A DNA stretch of 64,000 bases, from the NCBI GenBank assembly GCA_963818885.1, contig CAWFTP010000003.1:1364001-1428000 (forward strand). The letters are read 5' to 3'. The DNA is from DATFDN01 sp963818885. Its GTDB lineage: Bacteria; Pseudomonadota; Alphaproteobacteria; Acetobacterales; Acetobacteraceae. Made by a program: the position numbers and the translations under genes. Under the pieces are notes generated by a model. That model did no database searches. It had not been told where the DNA came from and saw only the letters and a list, made by a program, of their open reading frames with translations. Shown here one piece after another: positions 42,532-51,551 of the stretch (its first letter is position 1; every line of letters begins with the position of its first letter).

Positions 42532-43833
42532 ATGGGAACCGATACAGCCGGCGGGCCGATACATCTCGGCCGCCGCACGCTTTTGGGTGCCAGCGCGGCC
42601 GCGCTGCTCGCGCCGGCGCTCGCGCGGGCGGACGAGGCGAAGCCGAAGGTCACCGTCATCTCGCAATGGAGCTCGGGCAGCGACGGCGCGGCGATCACCG
42701 CGCTCGGCAAGGAGTTCGAGAAGGAGGGTGGCACCTGGGAGCACAACCCGGTCCCCGGCTTCACCACCGCGATGATGAACAAGCTGCGCGCGCAGATCAT
42801 CGCCGGCGACCCCCCCGCCGTCTCCCAGCTCAAGGGTCCGGAGATCGCCACCTGGTCGAAGATCGCGCCGGTGGTCAATCTCGATGCGCTGGTGAAGCAG
42901 GCGCATTACGAGACGGCGGTTCCGGCGGAACTCGTCCGGCTCAGCAAGCCGCAGGGCCATTGGATCGCGCTCCCCATCCAGGCGTATCGGATCAACACGC
43001 TCTTCATCTCGAAGAAGGCGGCCGATCGCGTGGGGGTGACGAAACTGCCCGCGACCTGGGCCGAGTTCAACGCGATCGCGGAGAAGATGAAGGCCGCCGG
43101 AATCACGCCGGTCGCCAATGGCGGGATCACCTGGGACGACGGCATGAAGTGGGAGATCGCGCTGTGCGGCATCAGCCCCGGCGCGTACCGCAAGGCGGTC
43201 ATGGAACTGGACGAGGCCACGCTGAAGGGACCGGAGGTGCTGGCGGCATTCCGCCAGACCCGCAAGCTCGCCGGCTGGTCCGATCCGGGTGCCGCGGGCC
43301 AGCACTACAGCGTCTTCATCCCGCGCTACATGAAGGGCGACATGGGCATGCTGCTGATGGGCGGCTGGGCGCAGGGAGTGTTCAAGCACGCGGGGTATCA
43401 GTTCAGCGACTATCTGATCGGGCCCGCGCCGCAGGACGACGGCAAGACCGCCTTCGACCTCAACTCCGACGAGTTCATCTTCTGGCAGAAGAAGCAGCCG
43501 GAGTTCCAGGCCGGCCAGAAGCTGCTGGCCGATATCGTCATGCGCAAGGATTTCGGGCCGCTCTATTGCACGATCACCGGCTCCATCCCCGTGCGCACCG
43601 ACACCGACCTCTCGGCCCCGGGCTTCAGCGACGGCCAGCGCGAGGCGGCGCATGCGATGGCGACAGCGATGCAGGACAACCGAGTGGTGCTCAGCCTCGC
43701 GCACAACATGGCGCAGACGAACCAGATCACCGCCGCGATGCTCGACGTGCTGACGGAGTTTGTCCACAACGACAAGATCAGTCCCGAGGACGGCCAGAAG
43801 CGCCTCGTCGCGGCGGTCGACAACGTGCGCTGA
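42532..43833 (+). CDS. Extracellular sugar-binding protein of a CUT1-type ABC importer
   Basis: The 433-residue protein starts at ATG 42532 after GGGAGGAAG. A twin-arginine-like signal (GRRTLLGASAAALLAPALARA, cleaved near residue 33) precedes a family 1 solute-binding protein. Recognisable parts are VTVISQWSSGSDGAAITAL, IIAGDPPAVSQLKGPEIATW, PIQAYRINTLFISKKAADRVG and MLLMGGWAQGVF. The pattern of aromatic residues and length fit glucose/mannose-type receptors; the sugar is not certain. Two permeases, an ATPase and a VOC protein follow with overlaps, forming a complete importer operon. Confidence 0.92.
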   Translation: MGTDTAGGPIHLGRRTLLGASAAALLAPALARADEAKPKVTVISQWSSGSDGAAITALGKEFEKEGGTWEHNPVPGFTTAMMNKLRAQIIAGDPPAVSQLKGPEIATWSKIAPVVNLDALVKQAHYETAVPAELVRLSKPQGHWIALPIQAYRINTLFISKKAADRVGVTKLPATWAEFNAIAEKMKAAGITPVANGGITWDDGMKWEIALCGISPGAYRKAVMELDEATLKGPEVLAAFRQTRKLAGWSDPGAAGQHYSVFIPRYMKGDMGMLLMGGWAQGVFKHAGYQFSDYLIGPAPQDDGKTAFDLNSDEFIFWQKKQPEFQAGQKLLADIVMRKDFGPLYCTITGSIPVRTDTDLSAPGFSDGQREAAHAMATAMQDNRVVLSLAHNMAQTNQITAAMLDVLTEFVHNDKISPEDGQKRLVAAVDNVR

Positions 43834-43836
43834 TCC

Positions 43837-44784
43837 ATGTCCGCGGAAAGCGGGCTCGCTGTCGGCCGCCAGGCGGCCTCCATCGCGCCCGCGTGGCGGC
43901 GCGGCTGGGACCGGCTGGCCCCGCAGCTTGTGATCTGGCCGCCGCTGCTGATCGCGTGCGCCTACGTGCTGTGGTTCAGCGCCTGGACGGTGTGGATCTC
44001 GTTCACCCGCTCCACCCTGCTCCCGGACTATCGCTGGGCCGGCTTGCGCAACTATCGCGCGATGCTCGCCAACCAGAACTTCCAGATCGCCTACGTCAAC
44101 CTGTTCGTCTACGGCGCGCTGTTCGTCGTGCTCACGCTGGCGGTCGGACTGCTGCTCGCGGTGCTGATCGACCAGCGCATCCGCGGCGAGAACGTCTTTC
44201 GCACGCTGTTCCTGTATCCGATCGCGGTCTCCTTCGTCGTCACCGGAACGGTATGGGGGTGGCTGCTGAACCCGTCGATCGGCATCCAGAAGCTGGTGCA
44301 TGAGCTGGGCTGGGCCGGCTTTCGCTTCGACTGGCTGATCGATCGCGATCGGGCGATCTACTGCGTCGTGATCGCCGGCGTCTGGCAGGCATCCGGCTTC
44401 GCGATGGCTCTGTTCCTCGCCGGGCTGCGCTCGGTCGATGCCGACTTGCTGAAAGCGGCGGAGATCGATGGCGCCGGCGCCTGGCGCACCTACCGGCGGG
44501 TCGTCTTCCCGACCATCGCGCCGATCTTTGCGATCGTGCTGGTGATGCTTCTGCAGTTCGCGATCAAGACCTACGACCTGGTGGTGGCGCTGACCGCCGG
44601 CGGGCCGGGCCTGTCGACCACGATGCCGACCATCGTCGTCTATGATTTCATGTTCCAGCGCGGCGAGCTCGCGCGCGGCTCGGCGACCGCGGTGATGCTG
44701 CTTCTCTCGCTCGCCGTGGTGCTGCTGCCCTATGGCCTCTATCGCCGCTGGCGGACGCGGCGGGATGCGATCCATGCGGGCTAG
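43837..44784 (+). CDS. Sugar ABC transporter permease (MalF-like)
   Basis: The 315-residue protein has six core helices and the EAA loop DADLLKAAEIDGAGAWRTYRRVVFPTIAP near residue 208, which docks on the ATPase. The start ATG 43837 is three bases after the binding-protein stop. The C-terminus is basic (RRWRTRRDAIHAG) and overlaps the next permease start by 11 bases. It forms the heterodimeric channel with the following gene. Confidence 0.93.
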   Translation: MSAESGLAVGRQAASIAPAWRRGWDRLAPQLVIWPPLLIACAYVLWFSAWTVWISFTRSTLLPDYRWAGLRNYRAMLANQNFQIAYVNLFVYGALFVVLTLAVGLLLAVLIDQRIRGENVFRTLFLYPIAVSFVVTGTVWGWLLNPSIGIQKLVHELGWAGFRFDWLIDRDRAIYCVVIAGVWQASGFAMALFLAGLRSVDADLLKAAEIDGAGAWRTYRRVVFPTIAPIFAIVLVMLLQFAIKTYDLVVALTAGGPGLSTTMPTIVVYDFMFQRGELARGSATAVMLLLSLAVVLLPYGLYRRWRTRRDAIHAG

Positions 44785-45622
44785 CGTCCGCCGTGCCGCG
44801 ATCTATGCGGTGCTGATGCTGTTCGCGGCCTTCACGTTGATCCCGCTGCTCGTCGTGGCGCTGAACTCCGTGCGCAGCACGGAAGACATCCTGCGCACCT
44901 CCGTCATCGGCTGGCCGTTCCACCTGCATTGGGCGAACTTCACCAACACCTGGTCGAGCTACTGCATCTCCGAGCATTGTACCGGGATCCGGCCGTATTT
45001 CCGGAACTCCGCCGAGATGACGATCCCGGCGACCATCATCTCCACCCTGCTCGGCGCGCTCAACGGGTATTCGCTGTCGCTGTGGCAATTCCGAGGTGAC
45101 AACTGGGTGTTCGGCATCATCACGCTGGGCGTTTTCCTGCCCGAGCAGATGAAGCTGGTCCCGTGGGTGATCGTGCTGCGCGACCTGGGCCTCTTCAACA
45201 CGATCGCCGGACTGATCCTGATCCACACCGTGCAGGGGCTGAGCTTCACCACGCTCTTTTGCCGCAACTACTATGTCTCCATTCCAGCCGACCTCCTGAA
45301 GGCGGCGCGGATCGACGGCGCTGGGTTCTTCCGCATCTTCTGGCGCATCGTGCTGCCACTATCCCCGCCCATCCTCATCGTGACCGTGATCTGGCAATTC
45401 ACCGGCATCTGGAACGAGTACCTGTTCGGCGTCACCTTCTCGGCGGGCGATCAGCAGCCGATCACCGCGGCGCTGATCGCGCTATCCGCGCACGTGAGCG
45501 AGGCGCCCGATTACGGCGCGCAGAACGCCGCGGTCCTCCTCGCCGCCCTGCCGACGCTGCTGGTCTATCTGCTCGGCGGCCGCTATTTCGTGCGCGGATT
45601 GACCGCGGGGGCGGTGAAGTAA
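44774..45622 (+). CDS. Sugar ABC transporter permease (MalG-like)
   Basis: The 282-residue protein has a first helix YAVLMLFAAFTLIPLLVVAL, a large periplasmic loop with WANFTNTWSSYCISEHCTG (two Cys that could form a disulfide) and the EAA loop PADLLKAARIDGAGFFRIFWRIVLP near residue 175. ATG 44774 is preferred over the earlier in-frame GTG-type starts because it gives the usual MalG N-terminus. The TAA stop overlaps the ATPase ATG by one base (TAATG). Confidence 0.93.
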   Translation: MRASVRRAAIYAVLMLFAAFTLIPLLVVALNSVRSTEDILRTSVIGWPFHLHWANFTNTWSSYCISEHCTGIRPYFRNSAEMTIPATIISTLLGALNGYSLSLWQFRGDNWVFGIITLGVFLPEQMKLVPWVIVLRDLGLFNTIAGLILIHTVQGLSFTTLFCRNYYVSIPADLLKAARIDGAGFFRIFWRIVLPLSPPILIVTVIWQFTGIWNEYLFGVTFSAGDQQPITAALIALSAHVSEAPDYGAQNAAVLLAALPTLLVYLLGGRYFVRGLTAGAVK

Positions 45623-46743
45623 TGTCGGCGCTCGCCCTCCGGAACATCTGGAAGCGCTACGGCGCGGTCTCCGTCCTGAAAGGGATCGACCTCGAGGTCG
45701 ATTCCGGAGAGTTCGCCATCCTGGTCGGCCCCTCCGGCTGCGGCAAGTCGACGCTGCTCAACATCATTGCCGGCCTTGACGCCCCCTCCGCCGGCACGGT
45801 CGAAATCGGCGGGCGGGCGATGGACAACGTCGCCGCGAAAGACCGCGACATCGCCATGGTGTTCCAGTCCTACGCGCTCTACCCGTCGATGACGGTGCGC
45901 CGGAACATGACGTTCGGGATGGAGTGCCGACGCGTTCCCCGGCGCGAGCGCGAGGCGGCGCTGGTCCGGGTCGCCCGGCTGCTGCAGATCGAGGCGCTCC
46001 TCGATCGCAAGCCCTCCCAGCTTTCGGGCGGTCAGCGTCAGCGCGTGGCGATGGGAAGGGCGCTGGTGCGCGACCCGCTGCTGTTCCTGTTCGACGAGCC
46101 GCTTTCCAATCTTGATGCCAAGCTGCGCGTCGAGATGCGCATGGAGATCAAGCAACTCCATCAGCGCATCGGCTCGACCATCGTCTATGTCACGCATGAC
46201 CAGATCGAGGCGATGACGCTTGCCTCGCGGATCGCGGTGATGCACCAGGGAGAGGTGCAGCAGTTCGCCGACCCAGACACGGTCTACAACCGTCCGGCCA
46301 ATCTGTTCGTCGCCCGCTTTATGGGGTCGCCGCCGATGAACACGCTGCCGGCGCGCCTCGCGGTGCGCGACGGCGGGCTGGAAGCGGTGCTGGGCGATGG
46401 CAGCGTACGCCTCGCACTGCCGAGCACGCGCGTCGAGGGCGACCCCCCGGACGGGCGGGAGGTTGTGCTGGGGATCCGGCCGGAATGCATTGCCGAGCCG
46501 AACCGCCGCTTCGACGACGGCGCCCCCGCGCCGCTTCTGATCGAGGCGCCGGTGGAGATGACGGAGCCGACCGGGGCGGAGACGATCGTGCTGCTGCGCC
46601 TCGCGGGGCATCTGATGCTGGGCCGCTTCTCCCCCGACGTTCGGCTTCGGGCGCGCGCGCCGGCGCGCTTCGCGCTGGATACGCGAAAGATCTGCCTGTT
46701 CGATCCGGCGACCGAGCAGCTGATCAGCACGAGTGGTCCATGA
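45622..46743 (+). CDS. Sugar ABC transporter ATPase (UgpC/MsmK-like)
   Basis: The 373-residue ATPase has Walker A GPSGCGKST, Q-loop MVFQSYALYPSMTV, signature LSGGQRQRVAMGRAL, Walker B LLFLFDEPLSNLD and switch His VTHDQIEAMTLA. The C-terminal 130 residues form the OB-fold/TOBE regulatory domain of CUT1 ATPases, with GIRPECIAEPN. It may serve several sugar importers, as MsmK-type ATPases do. ATG 45622 overlaps the permease stop. The gene continues by ATGA overlap into the VOC protein. Confidence 0.94.
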   Translation: MSALALRNIWKRYGAVSVLKGIDLEVDSGEFAILVGPSGCGKSTLLNIIAGLDAPSAGTVEIGGRAMDNVAAKDRDIAMVFQSYALYPSMTVRRNMTFGMECRRVPRREREAALVRVARLLQIEALLDRKPSQLSGGQRQRVAMGRALVRDPLLFLFDEPLSNLDAKLRVEMRMEIKQLHQRIGSTIVYVTHDQIEAMTLASRIAVMHQGEVQQFADPDTVYNRPANLFVARFMGSPPMNTLPARLAVRDGGLEAVLGDGSVRLALPSTRVEGDPPDGREVVLGIRPECIAEPNRRFDDGAPAPLLIEAPVEMTEPTGAETIVLLRLAGHLMLGRFSPDVRLRARAPARFALDTRKICLFDPATEQLISTSGP

Positions 46744-47186
46744 GCGATCCGGCCCCGGTCTCGGGCTTTCATCACGTGGCGATCCGCGCCGTCGATTTCG
46801 ACGCCACGGTCGCCTTCTACACGCAGGGTCTGGGCTTCCGCGTCCACTACCGCTTCGCGGTTCCCGGGAGGATCGACCGGGCGGCGTTCCTGGATGCGGG
46901 CGACGGGCACTATGTCGAGGTGTTCGGCGACGGGTCGAGCGTGCAGGCGGAGGGGCGCCGACGCCGGCCCGACGAGGAGCCAACCGAGGGTGCGCTGCTG
47001 CATTTCTGCCTGCGCGTGCCCGAGGTTGCGGCGGCGTACGAGCGTGCGCTCGCCGCCGGTGCCGCGCCGCGGGTCGCGCCGCGCACGGTGACGCTCGGCG
47101 GCGAACCGCCGGTGCAGGTGGAGATCGCTTTCGTTACTGGACCGAACGGGGAGGTGATCGAGTTGTTCCGGGGGGAGCGCATATAG
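46740..47186 (+). CDS. VOC family protein (glyoxalase/bleomycin-resistance fold)
   Basis: The 148-residue protein has one complete VOC module: FHHVAIRAVDFDATVAFYTQGLGF, the metal-ligand Glu in HYVEVFGDG, HFCLRVPEV and GPNGEVIELFRGE. His, Glu, His and Glu at the four canonical ligand positions suggest a working metal site. ATG 46740 overlaps the ATPase stop by four bases, so it belongs to the sugar operon. It might be an isomerase, epimerase or lyase acting on the imported compound; that is inference. Confidence 0.88.
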   Translation: MSDPAPVSGFHHVAIRAVDFDATVAFYTQGLGFRVHYRFAVPGRIDRAAFLDAGDGHYVEVFGDGSSVQAEGRRRRPDEEPTEGALLHFCLRVPEVAAAYERALAAGAAPRVAPRTVTLGGEPPVQVEIAFVTGPNGEVIELFRGERI

Positions 47187-47229
47187 CGACCGGCTCCCCC
47201 TGGGCGCACCGGCGCGCTAGGATGCGCCC

Positions 47230-47493
47230 ATGAACTTCCTCGTGATGGTGCTGCTGCTGGCGGCCTTCGTGCTCTCCGCGCTCAGCTACTACAAGCTGAA
47301 CCCCCAACGCGTGGTCGTCAGCGTGCCATTCGTGATGCTGGCAGTCCCGTTCCTGTTGTTCGTCGCGTTCCTTATCATCTCCGCGAGCACCATCCCGGCG
47401 CTGTGGTCGGTGGTCGCGCTGCTCGTCGCGTTCCTCGTCCTTGCGTTCGCAATGGTGCATGCCCGTTGTCTGCTGCCGCGGGCGAAGCCCTAA
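47230..47493 (+). CDS. Small membrane protein, three helices
   Basis: The 87-residue protein is mostly hydrophobic with three predicted membrane segments (about residues 3-20, 28-50 and 56-76) and a short basic C-terminus HARCLLPRAKP. No family is recognised. The start is ATG 47230, and the gene ends two bases before the glcF start, suggesting co-expression with glcF. Confidence 0.7.
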   Translation: MNFLVMVLLLAAFVLSALSYYKLNPQRVVVSVPFVMLAVPFLLFVAFLIISASTIPALWSVVALLVAFLVLAFAMVHARCLLPRAKP

Positions 47494-47494
47494 G

Positions 47495-48793
47495 ATGCGC
47501 ACCGAGTTCACCGAGCAACAGCTTCGCGATCCCGACACCGCGGCGAGCAACGACATTCTGCGCACCTGCGTGCATTGCGGCCTGTGCACCGCGACGTGCC
47601 CGACGTTCCTGCTGCTGGGCGACGAGCTGGATAGCCCGCGCGGGCGCATCTACCTGGCCAAGGACATGCTGGAGAGCGGCGCCGGCGCGAACGAGGAGGT
47701 CGCGCTGCACATCGACCGCTGCCTGTCGTGCCTGTCCTGCATGACGACATGCCCGTCGGGCGTGCACTACATGCATCTGGTCGATCACGCGCGCCGCGTG
47801 ATCGAGGAGACGTATCGGCGTCCCTGGCACGACCGGCTGCTGCGGGCGGCGCTCGCGGCGCTGCTGCCGCATCCCGCCGCGTTCCGCGCCGCGCTCGCGG
47901 GCGCGCGGCTTGCCCGCCCGTTGGCGGGGCTGCTGCCGGGGGCGCATCCGCTGGGCCGGCGGCTGCGGGCGATGCTCGGCCTCGCACCCGGAAGCCTGCC
48001 TGCCGCGCAATCCGTCGTCGGCGTGCATCCGGCACAGGGCGAGCGGCGCGCCAGGGTCGCCCTGCTCGCCGGCTGCGCCCAGCAGGTGCTCGGCCCGGAG
48101 ATCAACGAGGCGACGATCCGGTTGCTGACCCGCCTCGGCGTGGAGGTTGTCGTGCCGGGCGATGCCGGCTGCTGCGGGGCGCTGACCCAGCACATGGGCA
48201 GGCACGACGCGGCGCTGGACTACGCGCGCGCCAACATCGCCGCCTGGACGCGGGAGATCGAGGAAGGCGGGCTCGACGCGATCGTGATCAACACGTCCGG
48301 CTGCGGCACGACGGTGAAGGATTATGGCTTCATGTTCCGCAGCGAGCGCATGCATAGGCTGGCGGAGCGCGTCTCCACGCTCGCTCTCGACATCAGCGAG
48401 TTCCTGGCCCGCATCGGCTATGCGCCGACGCGCGAGCCAACCGGGCTCAGGGTCGCCTATCACAGCGCCTGCAGCCTGCAGCACGGCCAGCAAGTCACAA
48501 CAGAGCCGAAGGCGTTGTTGCGCGAGGCGGGATTTACGGTCGTCGAGCCCGCCGAATCGCATATCTGCTGCGGCTCCGCCGGCACCTACAACATGCTGCA
48601 GCCGGAGATCGCCGAGCGGCTGCGCGCGCGCAAGCTCGACCATCTCCATGCGGTGCATCCGGACCTGATCGCGGCGGGCAATATCGGCTGCCTGACGCAG
48701 CTTGCCGGCGGCGGCATCCCGACGGTGCATACGGTCGAGCTGCTGGACTGGATGGCGGGCGGCCTGGCGCCGCCGGCGCTGAGAGCAGTGTAG
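47495..48793 (+). CDS. glcF: Glycolate oxidase iron-sulfur subunit GlcF
   Basis: GlcF passes electrons from the GlcDE flavoprotein to quinone at the inner membrane. The 432-residue protein has two ferredoxin-type 4Fe-4S motifs, CVHCGLCTATCP (Cys25, 28, 31, 35) and CLSCLSCMTTCP (Cys76, 79, 82, 86), and two CCG domains with GCCGALTQHMG and CCGSAGTYN. ATG 47495 is chosen because homology starts there. The partner genes glcE and glcD are not adjacent but lie at 56.6-59.2 kb on the opposite strand. A small TPR gene follows after two bases. Confidence 0.94.
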   Translation: MRTEFTEQQLRDPDTAASNDILRTCVHCGLCTATCPTFLLLGDELDSPRGRIYLAKDMLESGAGANEEVALHIDRCLSCLSCMTTCPSGVHYMHLVDHARRVIEETYRRPWHDRLLRAALAALLPHPAAFRAALAGARLARPLAGLLPGAHPLGRRLRAMLGLAPGSLPAAQSVVGVHPAQGERRARVALLAGCAQQVLGPEINEATIRLLTRLGVEVVVPGDAGCCGALTQHMGRHDAALDYARANIAAWTREIEEGGLDAIVINTSGCGTTVKDYGFMFRSERMHRLAERVSTLALDISEFLARIGYAPTREPTGLRVAYHSACSLQHGQQVTTEPKALLREAGFTVVEPAESHICCGSAGTYNMLQPEIAERLRARKLDHLHAVHPDLIAAGNIGCLTQLAGGGIPTVHTVELLDWMAGGLAPPALRAV

Positions 48794-48795
48794 TC

Positions 48796-49356
48796 ATGCG
48801 GCGCACCGCCATCCTTGCGGTGATGCTTGCGGTGTTGGCGGTCCCCGCGCTTGCCCAGCAGGAGCCGCCGAATCAGCAGGCCGCGACCGAGCGCCTGCTC
48901 GATGCTCTGAAATCTGCACCCGACGAGCAGGACGCGGCGCTGATCGAGGCACACATCGTGACGCTATGGATCGACAGCGCCACGCCCGCCGTCCGCCTGC
49001 TGATGAGCCGCGCCACGCGCGAGCAGCAGGCGGGGGCGGGGAGCGACGCGCTGGAGGATTTCAGCGCCGTGATCGCGCTGCAGCCGGATCTCGCGGAGGC
49101 TTGGCGCCAGCGTGGCGAGGCGCGGGTGGAAGCCGGCGACACGGCGGGCGCGATCGCCGACCTGAGCGAGGCGGTGCGCCGCGAGCCGCGCGAATTCCTC
49201 GCCTACCGCACGCTGTCGCGCCTCGCCGAGACGCGGGGAAACTGGAAGGCCGCGTACAACTCCTGGATGAAGCTGCTGAGCTTCGACCCGAAGACGCCAG
49301 GGGGCAAGCAGCACCTGAAGGAGCTGCGGCGCAAGGCGCTGGGGGAGGAGACGTAG
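48796..49356 (+). CDS. Exported tetratricopeptide-repeat protein
   Basis: The 186-residue product begins with a signal peptide MRRTAILAVMLAVLAVPALAQ. The mature chain contains about three TPR-like helical repeats, including DALEDFSAVIALQPDLAEAWRQRGE and GAIADLSEAVRREPREFLAYRTLSRL. Proteins of this kind are periplasmic scaffolds; relatives next to glcF are common in Acetobacteraceae. The start is ATG 48796, immediately after glcF. Function is not known. Confidence 0.82.
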   Translation: MRRTAILAVMLAVLAVPALAQQEPPNQQAATERLLDALKSAPDEQDAALIEAHIVTLWIDSATPAVRLLMSRATREQQAGAGSDALEDFSAVIALQPDLAEAWRQRGEARVEAGDTAGAIADLSEAVRREPREFLAYRTLSRLAETRGNWKAAYNSWMKLLSFDPKTPGGKQHLKELRRKALGEET

Positions 49357-49365
49357 GCTCTTTCG

Positions 49366-50148
49366 CTACTCCGCCGGCTCCTCCTCGAGCGTTCCGGGAT
49401 GCGCCCCCGCGCGCTGCGGCAGGACGGCGATCGCGATGATGATGAACGCTGCGATGACGGCGGACGCCTCGAATCGGCCGAGCGCGAGCCCGCCATGGCT
49501 CACCGGCTTGTCCAACAGGTCGCCCAACGTCGCGCCGAGGGGCCGGGTCAGGATGAAGGCCGCCCAGAACAGCATCGCGCGGGATAGGCGCGTGCGGTAG
49601 TAGAGGACCGCGACGACCACGAGTGCCGCGCCGAACACCAGCGCTCCGCCCTCGTAGCCGAGGCCGCCGCTGTCTGCCGCGAAATCGCCCAGCGCCGTGC
49701 CGAGCGTCTGCGAGAACATGATCGTCGCCCAATAGAACATTTCCACCTTCGGCGAGGCGACGTGGTCGACCGCGATTGCCCCGAGCGAAAAGCGCCACAA
49801 GCCGAGCGTCGTGATCAACAGCAGGAACAGGATCGAGGAGCCGCCGACATAGCCGATGCCGAGCGAGCGGTCACAGAAATCGGCCAGTGTCGTGCCGGCG
49901 GTCGTGGTCGCCACGATGACGGCCCAATAGAGATAGGGGTGGAACCGCGTCGCCTTGATCTGCGCGACCAGCAGGACCGCAAGCAGCGTGGCGAAGATCG
50001 CGGTCCCGACCAGATACCCCCAGCCGAGCGTCATCGTCACCGCGTCTCCGCCGGTCTCGCCCAAGGTCGTGCAGGCGATCTTGATCACCCAGAAGCCCAG
50101 CGTGACCGCCGGCACCTTGCTGATCGCGCGCTCGACGCCCTTTTGCAT
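49366..50148 (-). CDS. Four-repeat integral membrane protein (COG4705-like)
   Basis: The 260-residue protein has about eight helices arranged as four repeats. Each carries a T/G-rich acidic motif: CTTLGETGGDA, GTTLADFCDRS, GTALGDFAADS and GATLGDLLDKP, preceded by an aromatic F/Y-W pair. Buried Asp and Glu in a quasi-symmetric arrangement suggest transport of a cation or other small ion, which is inference. ATG 50148 follows AAGGAGAG. It lies directly downstream of a histidine kinase and response regulator with a 26-base gap, so it is probably in the same operon. The family is annotated only as an uncharacterised membrane-anchored protein. Confidence 0.8.
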   Translation of the reverse strand: MQKGVERAISKVPAVTLGFWVIKIACTTLGETGGDAVTMTLGWGYLVGTAIFATLLAVLLVAQIKATRFHPYLYWAVIVATTTAGTTLADFCDRSLGIGYVGGSSILFLLLITTLGLWRFSLGAIAVDHVASPKVEMFYWATIMFSQTLGTALGDFAADSGGLGYEGGALVFGAALVVVAVLYYRTRLSRAMLFWAAFILTRPLGATLGDLLDKPVSHGGLALGRFEASAVIAAFIIIAIAVLPQRAGAHPGTLEEEPAE

Positions 50149-50174
50149 GAAGCTCTCCTTGTGCGATGCGTGAA

Positions 50175-51551
50175 TCATCGTGGGCTGGAAGGGAAGCGCA
50201 GGATCACCCGCAGTCCCGGCTCCCCGGGCTCGAAGATCAGGTCGCAGCCGTGCAGCTCGGCAACGGCGGCGACCAGGCTGAGGCCCAGCCCGTTGCCCGG
50301 AGTGCTGCGGCTGCGCTCGGCGCGGAAGAAACGGTTGATCAGCAGGGGAAGGTCGGCGCCGGCAACGCCGGGTCCTTCATCCCAGACGGTGAGAATCGGG
50401 CCGCCGTTCCGGGCGCGCCTGACCGAAAGTCCGAAACACGTTCCGGCCGGCGTATGGCGGATCGCGTTCTCGACGAGGTTGGCGAGCGCCTGCGTCAGCA
50501 GTTCCTTGTCGCCGCACACCGCGATCCCGGCATCGATTGACGTGACCAGTTGGTGTTCCGCTTCCTCCGCATCCGGCCGATAGGCGTCCGCGACCGTCTC
50601 GGCGAGCGCGGACAGATCGACCGTCTTGAAGCCGGCGCGTGACGAAGCTCCTTCGACCTGCGCGATCCGCAGCAGGGCAGCGAACGTCTCGAGCAGCCCG
50701 TGCGCTTCATTGATCGCCGCCTCGGTCGCGGCTTCGTATTCGGCCACGCTGCTCGCATGCGCGCGCGCATCCTCCAGCCGCTGGTAAAGGCGCGAGAGGG
50801 GCGTCCGCAGGTCGTGCGCCACGTCGCTGCTTACCAGGCGCAGGCTGTCCATCAGGGTCGCGATGCGGTCGAGCATGAGGTTCAGCGTGCCGGCCAGCCT
50901 GTCGAGGTCATCGCCGGTGCCACGAGTCGGCACCCGTCGGCCGAGATCACCAGCGATGATCGCCTCGGCGGTGCGCGCGATCGCATCCACGCGCCGGAGG
51001 AATGCGTGGCTCAGCAGCACCCCGCCACCGATACCAAGCGCCGCGACCAAGCCGACGGTCCAGAGGAACGCGGTCGCGACCGCCTCCTCGAAATCATCGA
51101 TTTGCCGCAGATCGCTCCCGACGGCGAGCAGCAGATCGCCCGGAAGCCGCGAGATCAGGGCGCGGACCCGCTCGGGCTCACCCGCATCGTCACGTTCGCT
51201 CGGCACCGTCATCGTCGTCCAGCCGGGAGCGAGTCCGGATCGGCCCGGGATTTCGCCAGCTAGCGCGGTGCCACGACTGTCCTGGACCACGTAGTCGAGC
51301 GCGCCGGGCCCACGTTCCCGCGCGCGCACGGTTGCGACCAGTCGGGCGATGCCGCCGCTCGCGAATTCCTCCTTGAGATAGGCGGTCTCGGTCTCGATCC
51401 TGGCGCGCATTTGCTCCTGCAAAACCGAGCGTGCCTCGGCGAAGACCGCGACTCCGAGGACAAACGCGGAGGCCGCGAACACGGCGACGTAGAACGCGGC
51501 GAACCGGAAGCTCGCCACCCGCAGCACACGAGGAAGTGCCAGCCTGGTCAC
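50175..51551 (-). CDS. Two-component sensor histidine kinase (HAMP, periplasmic sensor)
   Basis: The 458-residue kinase has an N-terminal helix (14-37), a periplasmic sensor of about 120 residues, a second helix (161-185), HAMP, then the HisKA H box SSDVAHDLRTPLSRLYQRL with His246, and an HATPase domain with N box LANLVENAIRH, DEGPGV and NGLGLSL. GTG 51551 overlaps the regulator stop by four bases. The periplasmic domain is Arg/Glu/Gly-rich without recognisable family. With the PepSY and four-repeat genes nearby, it probably senses an envelope or ion signal. Confidence 0.92.
   Translation of the reverse strand: MTRLALPRVLRVASFRFAAFYVAVFAASAFVLGVAVFAEARSVLQEQMRARIETETAYLKEEFASGGIARLVATVRARERGPGALDYVVQDSRGTALAGEIPGRSGLAPGWTTMTVPSERDDAGEPERVRALISRLPGDLLLAVGSDLRQIDDFEEAVATAFLWTVGLVAALGIGGGVLLSHAFLRRVDAIARTAEAIIAGDLGRRVPTRGTGDDLDRLAGTLNLMLDRIATLMDSLRLVSSDVAHDLRTPLSRLYQRLEDARAHASSVAEYEAATEAAINEAHGLLETFAALLRIAQVEGASSRAGFKTVDLSALAETVADAYRPDAEEAEHQLVTSIDAGIAVCGDKELLTQALANLVENAIRHTPAGTCFGLSVRRARNGGPILTVWDEGPGVAGADLPLLINRFFRAERSRSTPGNGLGLSLVAAVAELHGCDLIFEPGEPGLRVILRFPSSPR

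Noticed and set aside
42385..44775. 796-codon minus-strand frame across the sugar ABC genes
   Set aside because: Same shadow effect; composition is His/Arg/Asp-rich low-complexity and it covers three well-supported plus-strand genes.
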